Below the pieces are notes generated by a model. It worked only from the letters and a program-made list of their open reading frames with translations. It searched no databases and had not been told where the DNA came from. Below, one piece after another: positions 36,292 to 62,344 of a DNA stretch of 64,000 bases. Made by a program: the position numbers and the translations under genes. Positions within the stretch are counted from its first letter, which is position 1. Every line of letters starts with the position of its first letter. Origin of the DNA: Panopea generosa (lineage: Eukaryota; Mollusca; Bivalvia; Adapedonta; Hiatellidae); NCBI GenBank assembly GCA_029582155.1, contig CM055895.1, positions 10,330,544 through 10,394,543 of the forward strand, written 5' to 3'.

Positions 36292-37010
36292 GTAAAGTGT
36301 ATCGATTCGTTCCATTCGTCCTTACAGACTTTGTATATATAGTTTGTTTTTTTACATTCATAATATGTATATAATTTGTTAAAAAATACCAGTTTTCATG
36401 ATTAATATACGTTCAGACAAAATCAGACATAAAAAGTACAAATTACTTTTTGTGTGTTTCTTATACAGCCTACATTTTTAGATAAATTTCAAAAATTGGT
36501 ATCATGATGGTGATACAAGTAGGTCATAATAAAACAAAAAATTTGAGACATTAATCTTAAAGAGTGTTAGGTTTCATCAAGTTTTATCCATAGAATTAAA
36601 ATGACAAAAAATATATAGAAACCGCCTGAAAGTGCTTTTTGAAGACCGCCATTTATGTAAAGTGTTTTCTTGTGCCACCGGCATTTTAAACTCCTTTTAT
36701 TCTGTAATCATTTTGACGCGTCATCTGGACATTTTGGCATCATTTGTTCTTGCTTTATAAACTTGTTCTAATGTATGTATGAATTAAGAGTATTCTTGAC
36801 TGTCTGGTTTGAGGCACTGTCTTGAGACACTTTCTTCTTTACCGACTACTAGTATACGTAAACAATCGTGGTACATCTATGTCCTAATATTGTTTCAGCA
36901 CAGTGTTAATACAATATTTACAGTTTTCTTTGACACACTTTTTCATGATTAGGAGATATGTCTCATCCTCGAAACCAGCTTCTTCAATTCATACGATGAT
37001 GCCAAGGGCG
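36292..37010. other. intergenic or intron of the candidate gene; nothing recognised
   Basis: AT-rich, no repeat or coding region supported. Confidence 0.35.
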
Positions 37011-37227
37011 GTATTCACCAACCATTCTCAAGAATATTCTTAGACTTGAACTCAAGAATGAATTTTGAAAAACACTTTTAGAGACAATATTTTGAGACCA
37101 AAATTTGCAAGCATGTTATATAAAGTCAATTAAATTCTCACATTTATTCTATTTGTCATTGTAAACTAAATGCCTAAGGTTTTCAAGCTCAAGTCTAAGA
37201 ATATTCTGAACAATTGTTGGCGAATAC
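37011..37227. mobile_element. MITE with about 40-bp terminal inverted repeats
   Basis: The left end has GTATTCACCAACCATTCTCA followed by AGAATATTCTTAGACTTGA. The right end, reverse complemented, has GTATTCGCCAACAATTGTTC followed by AGAATATTCTTAGACTTGA. The 217-bp element has an AT-rich interior with no coding. The target duplication is unclear. Confidence 0.75.
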
Positions 37228-37543
37228 GACAGATAAGTCGTATTTTACGAATTTAAGTAATTGGAATAACTTCCCCCAAGAACGTACATGTATGTAGCAT
37301 ATTTTTATCCGGCCATAACGTCCACACATGCCTCATCTATGGTTACATTTTTTTAAAATAATTTTACAATTATGTTATATGACAGTTCAAATGGGCACTC
37401 CAGGTTAAGATGTCATTTACCGTTTGGCTGATTAACGACATAGGTCATTTGTCGAATTCTCTTGATGATGGTACTACTAGTAATAGCTACTGTAAGCGTA
37501 TGTTAACTTCAGGTTGTCTGTGTCTTATTTGGTGAATAGTGTA

Positions 37544-37721
37544 TAGTCAAATCTGTCTTAAGCAGCCAGTCAAGGGAATGAGCAAAATTGGCCTTTAAAG
37601 ACAGGCTGTTGCTTGATACAGGTCAAATTGCTCTAAAAGCATAGAAATTGGAAATATCAAATATGATTGCTTAAGACAAGTGTCTACTTAATAGAGGTGA
37701 CCGCTTACACAGATTTGACTG
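37544..37721. mobile_element. MITE with TA target duplication
   Basis: Inverted termini are TAGTCAAATCTGTCTTAAGC on the left and, reverse complemented, CAGTCAAATCTGTGTAAGCG on the right. TA flanks both sides (37542-37543 and 37722-37723). It is 178 bp with no coding. Confidence 0.7.
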
Positions 37722-37723
37722 TA

Positions 37724-39031
37724 GTAGAAGTATGTGCCATTGATTAAACTATCTCTTAATATTACTTTGAGAAATATTTTGTCTCAAAAGTCAAGAGAAT
37801 ATGTCTCTTCCAACATATTCTGTTTTATGTCTAACCATATTGATTTTAATGCTCAATTTAGTTTATAATAATGTATGTTTGTCTATTTTAAATATATTTT
37901 CAAGAGCATACCCTAGTATAAGTATGAATATAGCCGTGCTTGATTGGTAAAAAGTTAAAACTTATCTTGTATATAGCGTTAGTGTACGTTAGTATTTACC
38001 TGGCACTAATAAATATTCCGTGTATATCCGTAATTCAATAGTATGTGCCCGAACGTGATATAACTGTCAAGTAACCGATACCAATACATTTTTAAAACGG
38101 CGTCATATCGCGTTCACGAATAGCTGCACGAAGAAGGCATTAAAAGCCCAAACATATTGGCGAAGATTAATGAGTGAAAGGTAAATACTTACGGACAGTA
38201 CCTGTTATAGGAATTATTTATAATGAAAATATGTAGTGTTGCAGTAATGGGAAAAATGTGTATTCATGCAATGACTCTGCCAGTTTGGTAGATATCCAGT
38301 GACAAAAACGTGCTGTAATGCACACAACCTAAAAGTTAACGTTCCGAATAGCTTTCCTATTGCCAAGTGAGTTAAAAAACAGGTCATTAAGAATTAAAGA
38401 ATAACGTTGGTTTCGTTCCACAATATATGTTGTCTTTACCCAATGTGTCAAAGTTAACAATAATGGTTTGACTATAAAAACTCAAAAAGATCATGGAAAT
38501 CACGAATTTAATACACTTCCGAAAAACAGCAGAAAAATATTTATTTCATATTCAAAACAGTTGAAGGACAAAGAAATGATGGATAGCTAACAAAATTCAA
38601 AATAGATAAAATGAAATATGATATACATGGCTTAACATAAAATATCTCTGATGATTAAAATCCGGTTTTGCAGTGATTTTAATGTTTAATTTCACTGTTA
38701 CATCACAATATCAGTACAAAACACAATAAATCGAAGGTGTTCATTGGTGGACAATTTCGGAAATATGATAAAATTATTGTCTTATGCATTTGATCTTATG
38801 CGAAAAAAAAGAAAATTTTAAATCTGGATACAATTCAGTAATATGACAAGTTAAGAATTATCCATTTAAATATTTGAGATTTGACCTTCCTTGACAAAGC
38901 ATGTTTAGGATGCAATAGTTATAATAGCTATATCTAAAAGTAATATTTGCAAATCGTTTATTTAAAGACAAACGATAAAGCTTTATACTTTATACTATTT
39001 TTATTATTTCGAATGCAAATAAAACCCAGAG
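37724..39031. other. intergenic, nothing recognised
   Basis: AT-rich with no coding region or repeat identified. Confidence 0.4.
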
Positions 39032-39183
39032 CTTATATGAATCGCTCTCGAGAGTCCGAGTTCTGAGAAAAACCAGGACTGAATGATGTTTATGAGAGGC
39101 ATCGGGTCGAGCTTGGTATCGATCCCACAATTTCTTGCGTGAGCGGCCAACTCTTTATCCACTGACTTACCGCCCCGCTTTAA
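39032..39183 (-). repeat. tRNA-derived SINE, family C, minus copy
   Basis: On the minus strand the head GGCGGTAAGTCAGTGGATAA and B-box-like GGGATCGATACC are followed by CTCGACCCGATGCCTCTCAT, then ACTCTCGAGAGCGATTCATA. This is the same body as 10986-11168. Confidence 0.65.
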
Positions 39184-40597
39184 TGTTAATTAGTAGTAGT
39201 TCTGAACAGGAAAACACATTGATCACTAGAAGTGTAATGTGAGTGTATAATGTATAGAGCATGCAACATTCAGATTGCTAACGCAATAAAGATGTTACTT
39301 TTATTATGTTTACCACTATAATTTCGAGCATTACGAAAGACTGCTATTCATCAATTATTATTACCACACTTATCTGCATTATGGTTCTCGCTCAATTGAA
39401 AACGAATTCAGTACACGAAACGCAATTTCTGTCATAAAACGAGTCAAAGGAAATAGCAGTTTTAAGTATGTGTTCTTTTGTATTTTAATAATATATAAAT
39501 AATCAAGCCGAACGTGACATTACAAACAAAACGCAGTAAGGCATAGCATATTCATTACATTGTATACTTCAAACAGGACAATGTATTACTCTGTGTCATT
39601 GCTCGTCCCTACTCTGTTTTGAAAATAGTATTGAACCACTCTGTGTGCCTGTAAAAATAAACGTTTGTTAAATTACGAGTTTTCGGCACTTTTTTATAAC
39701 AGTTACAACTTTTGCATCAAGTCGGTCTTTGTGGTATTGTGTATTTGTTTGGTATTTGCATGTCATGAATCAATTACTTGACCCTGGTAACTGATATAAA
39801 CTGCTTAAAAATGCAGTTATACGATCGTATGTGGCCGTCCATATTTCAAAATTCTGACGAGCGATCATTGCACTTTCAAATTTAACATGAAAATACATTT
39901 GCTACAGTAAACAATGGGTACTAGTTAAAAACGTAAGGCATGTTGACGTATGAAATGAATGCCTATTTCATAAATGTCAATAGAGTTTTGAGGTATGTAC
40001 CGTTAACATTTTTAGTTCTCCGCAATCGTAAAAAAAATATTCATATAGAAAAACAAACGATTCCGACGGGTGTTTTAAGAACAATTATATTTTTATATCA
40101 ATGTTAACTTTCAAACTAATAGCCCGGAACTTATGCGACTTTCAAAACGTTGATATGTGATTGAAATACATTGGTAGTTCTGTATGGTACTAATTATTAT
40201 TTTTTCTTTTTGTATCTAGATCTTTCATTTGTTGCCATAGCTTAAAAATAATATTGGAATTGCTTCAATAATCAGAGATAGATACAGTAATACAATTGAG
40301 ACGTTACTTTGTTGTATTTGTTCCCCTTAAATCTGGGCTTTATTCATATATTATTGTAGCTTTACAGTCGGTATCGTATTACAACCATGCTAGGTGTTTC
40401 GCATTTTACTTTAAATTTGCCACATGAGCGCAGTTGACGGCGTGGTATGCTCTGTAGTTGTTTTAACAGTTTAACCATTCTGCGGCGTTGATTCTAACCG
40501 TCACACTGTCCTCATTCCAAGTAAGTATTGTAGTTGCATGTATATGTTGTTCTACATATTAAATGTTAACTACTTTATTGGCGGTAATGTCCTTTAA
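39184..40597. other. intergenic, no supported gene
   Basis: Nothing firm. At 40477-40527 an AG acceptor after GTAGTTGTTTTAACAG and a GTAAGT donor bracket an open 51-bp stretch with a hydrophobic reading; this could be an exon but is not supported further. Confidence 0.3.
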
Positions 40598-40795
40598 ATG
40601 CTTTGTCTCCTGGTGAATATCATAGCATTGTGCTGTTACTCTGCCAGCATAGTTTATAGTGCTGATCCGGCGACATTTACCTCACATAGTGTGGTAAACA
40701 AACATGTTGAATTGGGATCAACCGCTACCTCCGCACCAAAAGCTGCACTTATTTACATCGTCATGTTTTGCCAATCATTCCACCTGAGTAACTGA
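40598..40795 (+). CDS. short hypothetical ORF, possible terminal exon of a membrane-anchored protein
   Basis: A 65-codon frame begins MLCLLVNIIALCCYSASIVY, which looks like a signal peptide, continues with a polar stretch (SADPATFTSHSVVNKHVELG) and ends with a hydrophobic segment (AALIYIVMFCQSF) before the stop. Alternatively, the CTGTTACTCTGCCAG at 40632-40646 is a good splice acceptor. In that case only 40647-40795 is exon, and the end resembles a GPI-anchor signal. I recognise no family, and no transcript boundary is visible. Either reading is weak. Confidence 0.25.
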   Translation: MLCLLVNIIALCCYSASIVYSADPATFTSHSVVNKHVELGSTATSAPKAALIYIVMFCQSFHLSN

Positions 40796-42682
40796 TTGTG
40801 CTGTTTATTTCCATTTTAGCATAACCACAAGTGTGACATCATTTACAGTACAGTACACGTCATGTGATGTAAGTGCATTGTCATTAGCAAGTCATGGAGC
40901 TGCTGAAGTGTGTAGAGCTTTTTGAGGCTGTTTTATTTTTGTTATTGTTGTTGGTTTTGATCTCTTTTTTTTCTCCATTAACTTTTGTTTCATTTTCTGT
41001 GTGTATGTGGATATTGACGAGACAATAACGTTAACACGTATTATTTTGTATATTTATTATTTTTTCTTCATTTTGTGAGTCATACATGCGCTTAATGAAC
41101 TGGTACACAATTATAATACATTTGCCACATTTATGACATATTTACAACTATTTGGTTAAGCATCTGTTTACAGCCATTGGATATATACTGTTCCAATAGT
41201 ATATCTACTGTGCTGTCATAGTTTGGAGAATAGAATATATATTACCTTACATGCAATATTCAATTGATAATATAATTATTATTTGTCAATATATGTATTA
41301 CGATTGTTTCTTCTTTTCAATTATATAAGTGTTGCTTCACCAAACCGTCTTTTCTTAATTTAAACTATTTTTTTTTGTAAAAGGGCATTTTACCTGTTTA
41401 TCACATACATTGTCTTTTTTGTGTCTAGCCTGTTAATATTCTAAATAAATAGTACAAATATGAATATGTAAGGCTAATATAGCCTTTTCTAAAATGAAAT
41501 ATTTTAAAACAATTACTGACATAGTTTAACGGTTAGTGATCAGTCATATGCAGACATGTATGTTGGCTGAATTTTCTGTCGTTAGATAAACTACTGTACA
41601 TTTGTGAAATCTAAATATTATTGCTATCGAAATCTGATACTGTCCCTGCAACAAAAAGGCCAAACTTAAAGATATTACACCAGTGTTGATTCTATTCTTC
41701 GCACATTTGTTCACAAATATACCGACTTAAAACTAAAGATCTGATGGTGATCACAGTAATCGAATACATGTCAAAACACAATTTCGCTTTTATGTACTGT
41801 ATATAGTTCTATACGTTTCAACATCAGAAGAGGTATATAACTTGATGCACTTATAATGCAGCTCCGTATCATGCAGCTAACAATTTTAATGTTATCATTA
41901 TGACTCAATGGAGAGCAATTAATTCTTTGAATAAGTGTGAAACATACTTAAAATATCAAATGAAATAAATCGATACACTAGAAAAGCATTAATAATTGAT
42001 ATTAAATACCAGAAATAGACAACACTGTATTGCGATTTTCAGTCAATAAGATAAGAGAATTGATTACATGTTACTGTAAATATTAGCATTTTAACACTGT
42101 TCATGAGCTTTTAATCCTGAACTTATTTGAAGGCTTATTTTAAATAAATACTCATTCATAGTGCCTCTTACGAGTCACTCATTCATATAAATTCATGGAC
42201 TGTGTTGTAGCAACATCAAACAACGCACAGTTAAAGAAAGTTCTAGTCGTACAACCAGAAGCTATTTTTGCTTCTTATACATAGCAAATATCTATAAGAA
42301 TTTGGACCTCAATAACGAGTGTCAAGGATCAAATTCATAGACCATTCTCAGTCGGCTAAAACTGAGAACTCAAACAGCTACGATTACAGTCAGAACTAAA
42401 TCTAATAAAATTGTTACTAATTAATGACATTTAGAAAGAAAATCACAGATATGTATAAAAACAAAGATTATAAGACTGAATTGTGTGTAATAATCAAACC
42501 ACGTGAAATACTTTCGTCCCAGATCAACATCAAATTATGTCACATATATCGTATAATAGTCTTAATTTATTTATTTATATATATGCATTTGTGCATGAAG
42601 TATATTAAAGATAAGCATACACATGTACAATGAACTTCAATAAAAAGTGTTGGTTGTACGTGTGAGTTTAACGAAATGTGCC
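40796..42682. other. intergenic downstream of Rac; nothing recognised
   Basis: No supported gene. A 69-codon frame at 42424-42633 is AT-driven and unrecognised. Confidence 0.4.
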
Positions 42683-42688
42683 TTTATT
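42683..42688 (-). promoter_or_regulatory. polyadenylation signal AATAAA of the Rac gene (candidate)
   Basis: AATAAA reads on the minus strand about 100 bp past the stop codon. A second AATAAA overlaps the stop itself (42785-42790), too close to leave a 3' UTR of normal length. Confidence 0.5.
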
Positions 42689-42788
42689 GAAAGAACAGAT
42701 TGGTCCCTAAATAAAACAGGCATTGCCTATACATCATCTTGTCCCTAACACTCTTTAACTTGTTCCCCAGGTAATAGCACATGTTTTA

Positions 42789-55278
<12,490 letters not shown>

Positions 55279-55797
55279 TTTTACCCAAAACTGTTAAAAT
55301 TCCTCTTAAAGTGAACACATTAAATGTATATACATAAAAGCTAGGTTTTAAGATTGCAATAAGGAAGACGTACAAGTGTTGAATACTTTGCTTCAAATGT
55401 AAAACTTCCTGAATAAAGGGAAGTTAATACTTGGCCTGGGAAAATCGAGGCTCAATCTGTGTCCTACATAGACGTGAAACCTGGGTATCTGTTACCGGAG
55501 GATAACTAGTAGTTGATTGTTCATCTCATGTACATTATCTCGTGTTTTAGATAAACATTATTATTTGGCAATTGTATTAGTATCTACATGTAGCATGATG
55601 TTGACATGCTTGTATTTGATCTATTGTATCATATTTACATTGTGCTTTGTATACACAATGACGGTTTACTTTATAATGCTGCTACTTGTTTCATATATTT
55701 ATATTGAATTAATATACCACCACTTCTTTTACTTTTTCCTGCATTACTATGTCTTACAAATACAACTTTGACTAAACTGAAGTTTTGCTATACTGTA
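55279..55797. other. region upstream of the Rac start codon
   Basis: It probably holds Rac 5' UTR or promoter sequence, but I see no clear TATA box or splice acceptor close to the ATG. An 84-codon plus-strand frame (55517-55771) is hydrophobic and unrecognised. Confidence 0.35.
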
Positions 55798-55931
55798 ACA
55801 TTGCTACTACTGCTATTACTACAACTACTACAACTACTACTACTAGCACTACTACTACTACTACAACTACTACTACTAACACTACTACTATTACTACAAC
55901 TACTACAACTACTACTACTAACACTACTACA

Positions 55932-55962
<31 letters not shown>

Positions 55963-55987
55963 ACACTACTACTACTACTACTACTAC

Positions 55988-56019
<32 letters not shown>

Positions 56020-56145
56020 CTTCTTCTTCTTCTTCTTCTTCTACAACAACAACTACTAGTAGAAGTAGTACTACTACCACTATTGCTGCTGCTGGTGTTG
56101 TTTAATTTACTACTACTACAAATACTACGACTACTATTCTAATTA

Positions 56146-56188
<43 letters not shown>

Positions 56189-56189
56189 A

Positions 56190-56239
<50 letters not shown>

Positions 56240-56405
56240 CAGTATTACTTCTTCTACTACTACTACTGTTGCTACTACTACTTCTACGACTTCTACTACG
56301 TCTATTACCACCACTACCACTACTACTACTGCTGCTGCTAATGCTGTTGCTGCTACTACTGCTACAACTACTAGTACTACTAATAACAGTAACTGCTACT
56401 ACTAA
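55798..56405. repeat. CTA/CTT trinucleotide array
   Basis: About 600 bp of CTA (ACT) units include a pure CTT block of about 50 bp (55991-56040), occasional CAA, GCT and CCA units, and two long clean CTA blocks (56150-56240). It yields poly-Leu, poly-Thr and poly-Val open frames in all frames, which are not genes. Confidence 0.95.
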
Positions 56406-56439
56406 TATTAATACTTATACTAGTATAACAATTCTGAAA

Positions 56440-56808
56440 TACTATAGGTGATATATTAATGAAATAAAGTATAGTTGTTCAATCAATAAAGTATTATGAA
56501 TGTACATTAATAAGTATTATAGTGTTACATTAATGAGGTATTACAGGTGTTATATTATGGAAGTTTTACAGTGTTACATTAATAAAGTATTATGGATGCA
56601 CATTAATGAAGTAATATAGTGTTCCATTAATGAGGTATTACAGGTGTTACATTAATTAAATATTACAGTGTTACATTAACGAATATTATAGGTGTTACAT
56701 TAACGAGTATCATAGGTGTAACAATGAATTATTACAGTGTTAAAGCGACACATTTATGAAGTATTATATGTGTAATATCAATGAAGTATTGAAGTGTTTC
56801 ATCAAAGA
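56440..56808. repeat. about 25-bp degenerate tandem repeat
   Basis: The unit is close to ATTAATGAGGTATTACAGTG then TTAC, repeated with drift for 370 bp. Confidence 0.8.
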
Positions 56809-58580
56809 AATATTTATTAGGATCAAACCACAGTCATTGGCATATTAAGATCAAACTGCAGCCTTTGGCATATTAGGATCAAACTACAGCCGCATGTATA
56901 TTAGGATTAAGCCACAGCTATTCGTATATTAGGATCAAACTACAGCCATTCGTATATTAGGATCAAACTACAGCCTTTCATATATTAGGATTAGGCCACA
57001 GCCATTCGTATATAAGGATCAAACCACAGCCTTTCGTATATTAGGATCAAACTACAGCCATTCGTATATTAGGATCAAACCACAGCCATTCGTATATTAG
57101 GATTAAGCCACAGCCATTCGTATATTAGGATCAAACCACAGCCATTCGTATATTAGGATCAAACCACAGCCTTTCGTATATTAGGATCAAACTACAGCCA
57201 TTCGTATATCAGGATCAAACCACAGCCATTCGTATATTAGGATCAAACCACAGCCTTTCGTATATTAGGATCAAACTACAGCCATTCGTATATTAGGATC
57301 AAACCACAGCCATTCGTATATCAGGATCAAACCACAGCCTTTCGTATATTAGGATCAAACTACAGACATTCGTATAAAAGGATCAAACCACAGCCATTCG
57401 TATATTAGGATCAACTTACAGCCATTCGTTTATTAGGATCAAACTACAGCCATTCGTATAAAAGGATCAAACCACAGCCATTCGTATATTAGGATCAAAC
57501 TACAGCCATTCGTATATTAGGATCAAACTACAGCCATTCGTATAATAGGATCAAACCACAGCCATTCGTTCATTAGGATCAAACGACAGCCATTCGTATA
57601 TTAGGATCAAACAACAGCCATTCGTATATTAAGATCAAACCACAGCCATTCTTATATTAGGATCAAACTACAGCCATTCGTATATTAAGATCAAACCACA
57701 CCAATTCGTGTATAAGACTCAAACTACACACATTCGTATAATAGGATAAAACCATCGCAATTCGTATATTACGATGAACGAGATTCATTCGCATATTAGG
57801 ATCAAACCACAGTCATTATATATTAGGATCAAACCGCGATTCCTATATTAGAAGCAAACCACAACGATTTGCATATTTGAATAAAACCCAATCCATTCGC
57901 ATATTAGGATCAAACCACAACAATTCATATTAAGATCAAACCACGGTCATTCACATATTAGGATCAAACAAAGGTCATTTGCATATTACATGTAGAATCA
58001 AACCACAGCCATTCGCATATTAGGAACAAACCACAGCCATTCGAATATTAGGTTTCAAATCACAGCCATTCGTATATTAGGATCAAACCACCGCCATTCG
58101 CATATTAGGATCAAACCACAAGCATTCTTATATTAGGATCAAACCACAGCCATTCGCATATTAGGAACAAACCACAGCCATTCGCATATTAGGAACAAAC
58201 CACAGCCATTTGAATATTAGGATCAAATCACAGCCATTCGTATATTAGGATCAAACCACCGCCATTCGCATATTAGGATCAAGCATCTTTATATTAGGAT
58301 CAAACCACAGCCATTCGTATATTAGGAACAAACCACAGCCATTCGAATATTAGGATCAAATCACAGCCATTCGTATATTAGGATCAAACCACCGCCATTC
58401 GCATATTAGGATCAAACCACAAGCATTCTTATATTAGGATTAAACCACTGTCATTCGTACATTAGGATAAAACCACAACCATTCGCGTATTAGGATCAAA
58501 CTACAGCCATTCCAATGTTAGGATCAAACCACAGTCATTCGCATATTAGGATCAAACCACAGCCATTCGATGTTAGGATT
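56809..58580. repeat. 28-bp satellite, about 63 units
   Basis: The unit is close to ATTAGGATCAAACCACAGCC then ATTCGTAT. The middle is very regular. The right third (about 57700-58580) is more diverged, with GCATATTAGG variants and locally repeated multi-unit blocks. The units are contiguous with no spacers. Confidence 0.95.
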
Positions 58581-60730
58581 GTTTTGGCAGTTAACAGAAC
58601 CGGTAGTATTCAAAGGTTTATTTTCAAAGCGTCAGGTACTGACACTATTCATGTAACAATTCTGCTAAAGCTACAAAAAAAATACGTTGTAACTTGATGT
58701 AATAAACAATATATGAAATTACAATTATTGTCTTTTGTTCTTTGCAACTGTTAACACAAGTCTAACATTACTCAAATAACATATCAACTTATCAATGAAA
58801 ACAACATTCTTAACTTTAAAATTGTACAACTCAGTCAGGACAAAAAAGAACTGTGAAGTCGAGTTCAGAGCGAACACGCTCGACACAAAGGGCGAAACAG
58901 GGTGGGGGGGAGGGGTTTGCACTGTATAATATATTGAATATTTGTCTTAAAGGAGGCGGTAACCAAAAGAAACAGTAAGTATTGGTTACAGAGGTAAGTA
59001 TGGAAGGTATACAAAGTTCGGGGCATATTTACAATATACTGACATGCACATCCACCGTAGAATAGCTAACCAGTACGACGCACGTAGAGGCGACCTGCTC
59101 TATGGAGTATAGTAAAAAAAACTCAGAAAATAAACAACCTAGTTTAAACAAAATATATAATTAAATCAAACAATATGCAATGATTTGGAACTCATCATTA
59201 ACATCCGATTTACTTTAAAACTGCTTAACTTCACTTACATGGTCGGCTTTGTAAGCAAATAACAAAGGAAATTTCAAGAGCACGGCCATTTAAACAGTGT
59301 CTTTCGGACCAAGTATGCGTCGTCCATACGGCTCTTGCTCGTCGTAGCCACCGACGATGCCTCAAAAATCGTACGGAAAATCGTAGACCCATTTATCGCA
59401 AGGCGCCCATGGCAAATCTGAAACAGGTATTTACCATATAGCGGGGCGATAGTACAGTTGATATAGTGTGAGTGGCGAACACTAATAAACTCTGTACTGG
59501 TTCTATTTAGAAAGCTAACTCGAGAGTGGTTCATATAAGCGATGAGTTGGGGGTTATTTTCGCAGTCCAGCCAACATAAATTAGTATAAATTATTTTAAA
59601 CCATGAATATGTTGTTTAACATTTACTTTGGTAATTGTTAAAGCTTATGGAAACCATTTTATAATTAGTTTATCTATCACATTAAATCGTTACTGCGCTC
59701 GAACAAATTAAACCACATTACCATGTGGTGGTGGCAAATATGTCTTAATCAAGCGTATAACAATACATGGCGCAGAGCGAAATGCCAGATCATGCAAATA
59801 CTGTGCTGGTTTTAGAAATATTTACTTGTCAGAAATTGTAATTCTACATTCCAGTTTAATTGCATTTCCGAATAAAAAACAGTAATGGAGTGTATCCAAG
59901 GAACCAGTTCAAACAAGTATACTATTCTTTACTGTTTTTACTGAATGTTGTTAGTTAAAAATCTTGTGGATTGGTTGTTGCGGACAATGATATTGGATTA
60001 GAGTGTATTAATGTTAACAGTTTCTCAACATGATTTTTTTTCGCCAATGCTTACACTACCACCTAGCAATCGTTTTCTGCACCTTTGCTATTAATCCTCA
60101 TTAGATTAGGTATATCTCAGAGGCATAGTGTATTTTGAGTCTGGCAACGGATTTATTTTCAGGATATATAACAACTGTAAAACATACAGCTTTCGCTCCC
60201 TGGAAGGTTCCATATCTGGAAACCAAATATTTTTCCACAATGGCATATCTATGGATGCGAGTGTCCGTACTAAGGATAATACCATGTTATTAGACAGTAG
60301 TCCCTATTTGTATTGGTTAATTGAATCAGAAATTTAAAAAAAAACAGTTTGAATAAATTAGTCTGATTGACGGTCTTGACAGATGTGTGAGGAATCGAGG
60401 TGTTAAAGAGCATCCATCATGTTTCTTTTAAGGTTGCTAGTCTATCAATGCCCTCTCTTGCAGTATTTTCAATATATCTTTGTACATATTTTTACACAGA
60501 ACATACTTGAAACATGCTAAGGGTAAACATACTATTCTATAACTGTGTCACACGTGCTCTTCTACACAGTTTCTTCAATTACAATAAACACAATCAAGTG
60601 TGTCGATACTGTACTTTGACCGCAGGCTATTCTTAAAGTACTTACTAGAGAAGTATCTGAGATAGTCTCAATTGGTCTAGCGTTTATAAGTGTATTATAA
60701 ACAATACAAATAACATAGATTATAAATGAT
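58581..60730. other. intergenic; small SINE C fragment only
   Basis: At 59517-59573 the words ACTCGAGAGTGGTTCATATA and TTCGCAGTC match the 3' part of SINE family C. No gene is supported. Open frames at 59274-59534 (minus) and 60128-60337 (plus) are unrecognised. Confidence 0.4.
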
Positions 60731-61015
60731 AGCAATACTACATACGTGTAATGAAAATCCATAGTAGATTATATTTGTAAATATTTGAATATAACATGAA
60801 AAATAATTAAATATTTTACCAATAGCAATACTACATACATACGTGTAAAGAAAAGCCATAGTAGATTATATTTGTAAATATTTTTATATAACATGAAATA
60901 TAAGTAAATATTTTACCAATAGCAATACTACATACATACGTGTAAAGAAAAGCCATAGTAGATGATATTTGTAAATATTTTTATATAACATGAAAAATAA
61001 GTTAATATTTTACCA
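60731..61015. repeat. about 95-bp tandem repeat, three copies
   Basis: AGCAATACTACATAC starts at 60731, 60824 and 60921. The shared content includes CCATAGTAGAT, ATATTTGTAAATATTT and a TAACATGAAA stretch, then TATTTTACCA. Confidence 0.9.
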
Positions 61016-62344
61016 GGAAACCCATAGCATTTATACGACACAGCCTCTAAATCAACATGAACATAATCAATATAAGGATTAACTATAATACAAGTTTGAC
61101 AAGTTTATTTTCAGTTCTCTCCAGAAGGTCTGAGATCAATGAGGAAAAGTCACATATATATTACGATTACAAATAAAGCGACACAATTTATTAAACCTCA
61201 TATAACATAATTATGTACGATATCATTAAGCACCTAATTCTATTAACTTATAAACTAATATACAAGATGGAACACATATATAGATATGAAGTGACAACCA
61301 ACTGGGGTCACCGTTTTGGAACGGTCAGTTGCAAAATCCGCCACTGGGGCTCTTAAAGCTGGTTTACGGATGCATACAAACTCGCTCGTCTCTTCGCCGT
61401 CATATCATAAGGTCACAAACCACTATTATCTCCCTTGAGTATTCCAGGACCTACAGATGAAGGGGGTAAAAATAAAACTTTACTTCTATTTTTCTTTTCT
61501 TTTTTTTTTTCAGGGCTTTGTATTGCAGCGACCTATTTGTTTTACCATGTATTAAATGGTCAGTATTTCAACAGAAATCACCACTGAAAATTTGATGCTG
61601 ATACCAGATTTCTGGGCAAGTCTGTATCATTTCAGAATTGTTGGTTCGAACCGTATCGTGGTCGAATAGTTGACATTTTATTACTCTGGAAATTGATAGG
61701 TATCACAAAATCATTGAATTTAAAAGAAAAATGGTAAAGGCATTTTTTTATAATTGCATGCATATCTTGAACCAGTCAAGAATTTGAGCTCCGACACATG
61801 CTGCAGAGTTTTTTTTTCACTGTGTTTTGGAAATAAATGTTACAATGGAGTCCAATGGGAAATGTAATTGTGGTGTGAGACGATGAGATGAGACAGTATA
61901 CATGAATGTATTCGCGCCAGCTTACACATACGGCAACATCTATTCCGATAATGATCAGTGCTGATAAAACGGATTTAAGGGAAGTCCTTATTAAGGAAAA
62001 CAACATGCTGTCAAATAGCTCAACCTTTATAAATGTTGTTTCATTCAGCTACCGTTATTGTTGTGTACAGTAATCCTATAAATAAACATAACGCAACTAT
62101 ATAATATTACAAAATTACACACGCAACAGACGTGTTTATCATTTAATTAGTAGTCTGCCTATTAGATTATACACCCCAGCATATCGGGTGTTTTGTGGTA
62201 TAACCTCATGCATGGTCGGGTTTGGTTACTTCCAAACAGCCTGCATCCGAGGTACTCACCAAATTGCAATTATGGTCAACATTGATGTACCCGTTGTGTT
62301 AACTAAAATTGTACACCATTAATTATTTCTCTTACCATAATGTA
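61016..62344. other. intergenic, nothing recognised
   Basis: No coding region supported. A small inverted pair, TGGGGTCACCGTTTTGGAAC near 61303, is unexplained. Confidence 0.35.

Noticed and set aside
55768-56451. Long poly-Leu, poly-Thr, poly-Ser and poly-Val frames
   Set aside because: They are translations of CTA/CTT repeats in every frame.
56809-58580. CRISPR-like regular 28-bp repeats
   Set aside because: Units are directly contiguous with no spacers, and the DNA is eukaryotic; this is a satellite.
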